Of a DNA stretch of 5,715 bases, positions 4,995 through 5,715 are shown in pieces; position 1 is the stretch's first letter; each line of letters begins with the position of its first letter. The position numbers and the translations under genes were made by a program. Source of the DNA: Desulfobulbaceae bacterium. Lineage in GTDB: Bacteria > Desulfobacterota > Desulfobulbia > Desulfobulbales > Desulfocapsaceae. The stretch lies in the NCBI GenBank assembly GCA_031256095.1, contig JAIRRG010000187.1, positions 1 through 5,715 on the forward strand, read 5' to 3'. The notes under the pieces were generated by a model. It was not told where the DNA came from, did no database searches, and saw only the letters and a list, made by a program, of their open reading frames with translations.

Positions 4995-5032
4995 TACCCT
5001 GGGGGCCGCTGCCGATGCCGGCCCCCAGGGTA
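4995..5032 (-). promoter_or_regulatory. 14-bp perfect stem-loop covering the RBS of the transglycosylase gene
   Basis: The left arm (4995-5008, TACCCTGGGGGCCG) and right arm (5019-5032) are exact reverse complements with a 10-base loop. Eleven of the 14 pairs are G-C. On the mRNA strand the 3' arm ends in AGGGTA, and this AGGG (4997-5000) is the only Shine-Dalgarno-like stretch at a sensible distance (8 bases) from the ATG at 4988. The stem would therefore mask ribosome access. The bases after it on the mRNA are AAAA rather than U, so it is not a classical intrinsic terminator in the operon direction. On the other strand the following bases are TTGACTTA, also not a T-run. It could instead be an mRNA-stabilising or processing structure at the tssM 3' end. 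Structure is seen; function is inferred. Confidence 0.8.
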
Positions 5033-5037
5033 TTGAC

Positions 5038-5715
5038 TTACAGGAGTGAGTCTGGGAGCGAGAACGAGCACACTGAGGGATCAAAGGGATTGACCTTATT
5101 GCGGAATTGAATCAGGAATTGTGCCCATTTGCCGTTCTGTTGCACTTCGAGAAGGCATGTGTTGCCGGATTGGCGTTTTATGGTCGCGCCCTTGAACAAC
5201 CTGAAGAGCGACCATTCGCCGCGCGTTGTGAAGCGCTGGCCCCTACCGTCCAGGCCAATGGTTTCCAGAACGCTTTCCGAGGACGCCCCACCTTCCGCCG
5301 GCCAGGTGAACGCGGCGCCAATCACCGGGCCATGCCAGTACGACACGGTTTTACCCGTACTGATAAAATTGACCCGCTTTAAGCCCGCATCCAGGGCATA
5401 GGGTTCAAGAAGGAAGCTGATCCCCAACTCCCGACCGGACATGAAAAAAGCATCCTGCACCCGGTTCGCCCGTTCAAGCTGTTTGACCGCCTGGCCGGAT
5501 ATGGGCAAACTTCTGCCCATGATGCCGCGCATCTGGCCGGCGCGGGTAACAAAAGGTTGTAGATAGGCCTCGTAAAAGCTGTCGAGTGTGCCGCCAACTT
5601 TGAAGAAGGAAGTGAAGTTATCAAGATTGGCGTCTCGATCCGATATGCTGTCGAACGGATAGGTTCCGCGCATGGCCTTGTAAACATTGATGACTTTTTC
5701 TCGATAGGCGTTGTT
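5038..5715 (-). CDS. tssM: TssM / IcmF, C-terminal part (5' end outside window)
   Basis: This is the last 225 residues of the T6SS inner-membrane protein TssM, which with TssJ and TssL forms the envelope-spanning membrane complex. The reading frame is open to the window edge, so the gene starts beyond it. The first in-window methionine, 14 codons in, lies inside the conserved stretch and is not the start. Visible IcmF C-terminal landmarks in order are: a TYPF motif, 'DNFTSFFKVGGTLDSFYEAYL' (the F-x-x-F-F-x-x-G-T-L-D-x-F signature, residues about 33-53), 'VQDAFF', the 'SYWHGP' motif followed by a WP pair, 'GEWSLFRLFKG', and the terminal 'NPF...FSLPDSL'. This C-terminal region is the periplasmic part of TssM that contacts the TssJ lipoprotein in known systems. 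It ends in TAA, 49 bases before the next start codon, and a strong hairpin fills that gap. Family assignment is very secure. Confidence 0.95.
   Translation of the reverse strand, partial: NNAYREKVINVYKAMRGTYPFDSISDRDANLDNFTSFFKVGGTLDSFYEAYLQPFVTRAGQMRGIMGRSLPISGQAVKQLERANRVQDAFFMSGRELGISFLLEPYALDAGLKRVNFISTGKTVSYWHGPVIGAAFTWPAEGGASSESVLETIGLDGRGQRFTTRGEWSLFRLFKGATIKRQSGNTCLLEVQQNGKWAQFLIQFRNKVNPFDPSVCSFSLPDSLL

Noticed and set aside
4995..5032. Reading the hairpin as an intrinsic terminator between tssM and the transglycosylase
   Set aside because: The stem is not followed by a T-run on either strand, and the transglycosylase has no visible promoter of its own in the 49-base gap.
4989..5084. 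Upstream start for the transglycosylase overlapping tssM
   Set aside because: It would put 32 residues before a normal lipoprotein signal peptide and would be translated through the hairpin; the ATG at 4988 gives a standard lipobox at Cys25.

Overview
The window is the downstream end of a type VI secretion system (T6SS) gene cluster. Every recognisable gene is on the minus strand, so transcription runs from the right edge towards the left. In transcription order the genes are: the C-terminal part of tssM (IcmF-type inner-membrane protein, cut by the window edge), an MltD-like lytic transglycosylase lipoprotein, a PP2C-type Ser/Thr phosphatase (PppA type), a Ser/Thr protein kinase, an unrecognised 261-residue protein, and, after a 406-base gap, hcp (the tube protein). 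The source is most likely a Gram-negative proteobacterium: it has a T6SS, a lipobox lipoprotein, GC-rich genes, a sigma-54-type promoter and dispersed inverted repeats of the 'cattgcgag...gaagcaatcc' kind. The sequence does not fix the genus.

Layout. 5715-5038 is the tssM 3' end. 5032-4995 is a perfect 14-bp stem-loop in the only gap of the tssM-side operon, and its 3' arm contains the likely ribosome binding site of the next gene. 4988-3954 is the lipoprotein transglycosylase, 3936-3190 the phosphatase, about 3187-2237 the kinase, and 2222-1437 the unknown protein. These four are tightly packed (gaps of 17, 2 and 14 bases). 1431-1373 holds a heptad C-rich repeat (G-rich on the mRNA strand) and a likely intrinsic terminator. 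1338-1111 is an AT-rich regulatory stretch with three evenly spaced 16-bp dyads and a clear -24/-12 (sigma-54) promoter for hcp. 1030-512 is hcp. 511-1 has no convincing gene. It holds a dispersed inverted-repeat element with an internal 18-bp tandem duplication, plus a second, decayed copy of the same repeat close to hcp.

How the parts fit. TssM spans the envelope and must pass through peptidoglycan, and the adjacent transglycosylase lipoprotein is a plausible dedicated cell-wall opener. The kinase and phosphatase are the two opposing enzymes of a threonine phosphorylation pathway that controls T6SS assembly after translation. hcp sits last and apart, with its own sigma-54-like promoter and probable activator sites, so bulk tube protein could be made under separate control from the machine genes. 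The least explained items are the 261-residue protein, the RBS-masking hairpin in front of the transglycosylase, and the three-dyad array upstream of hcp.
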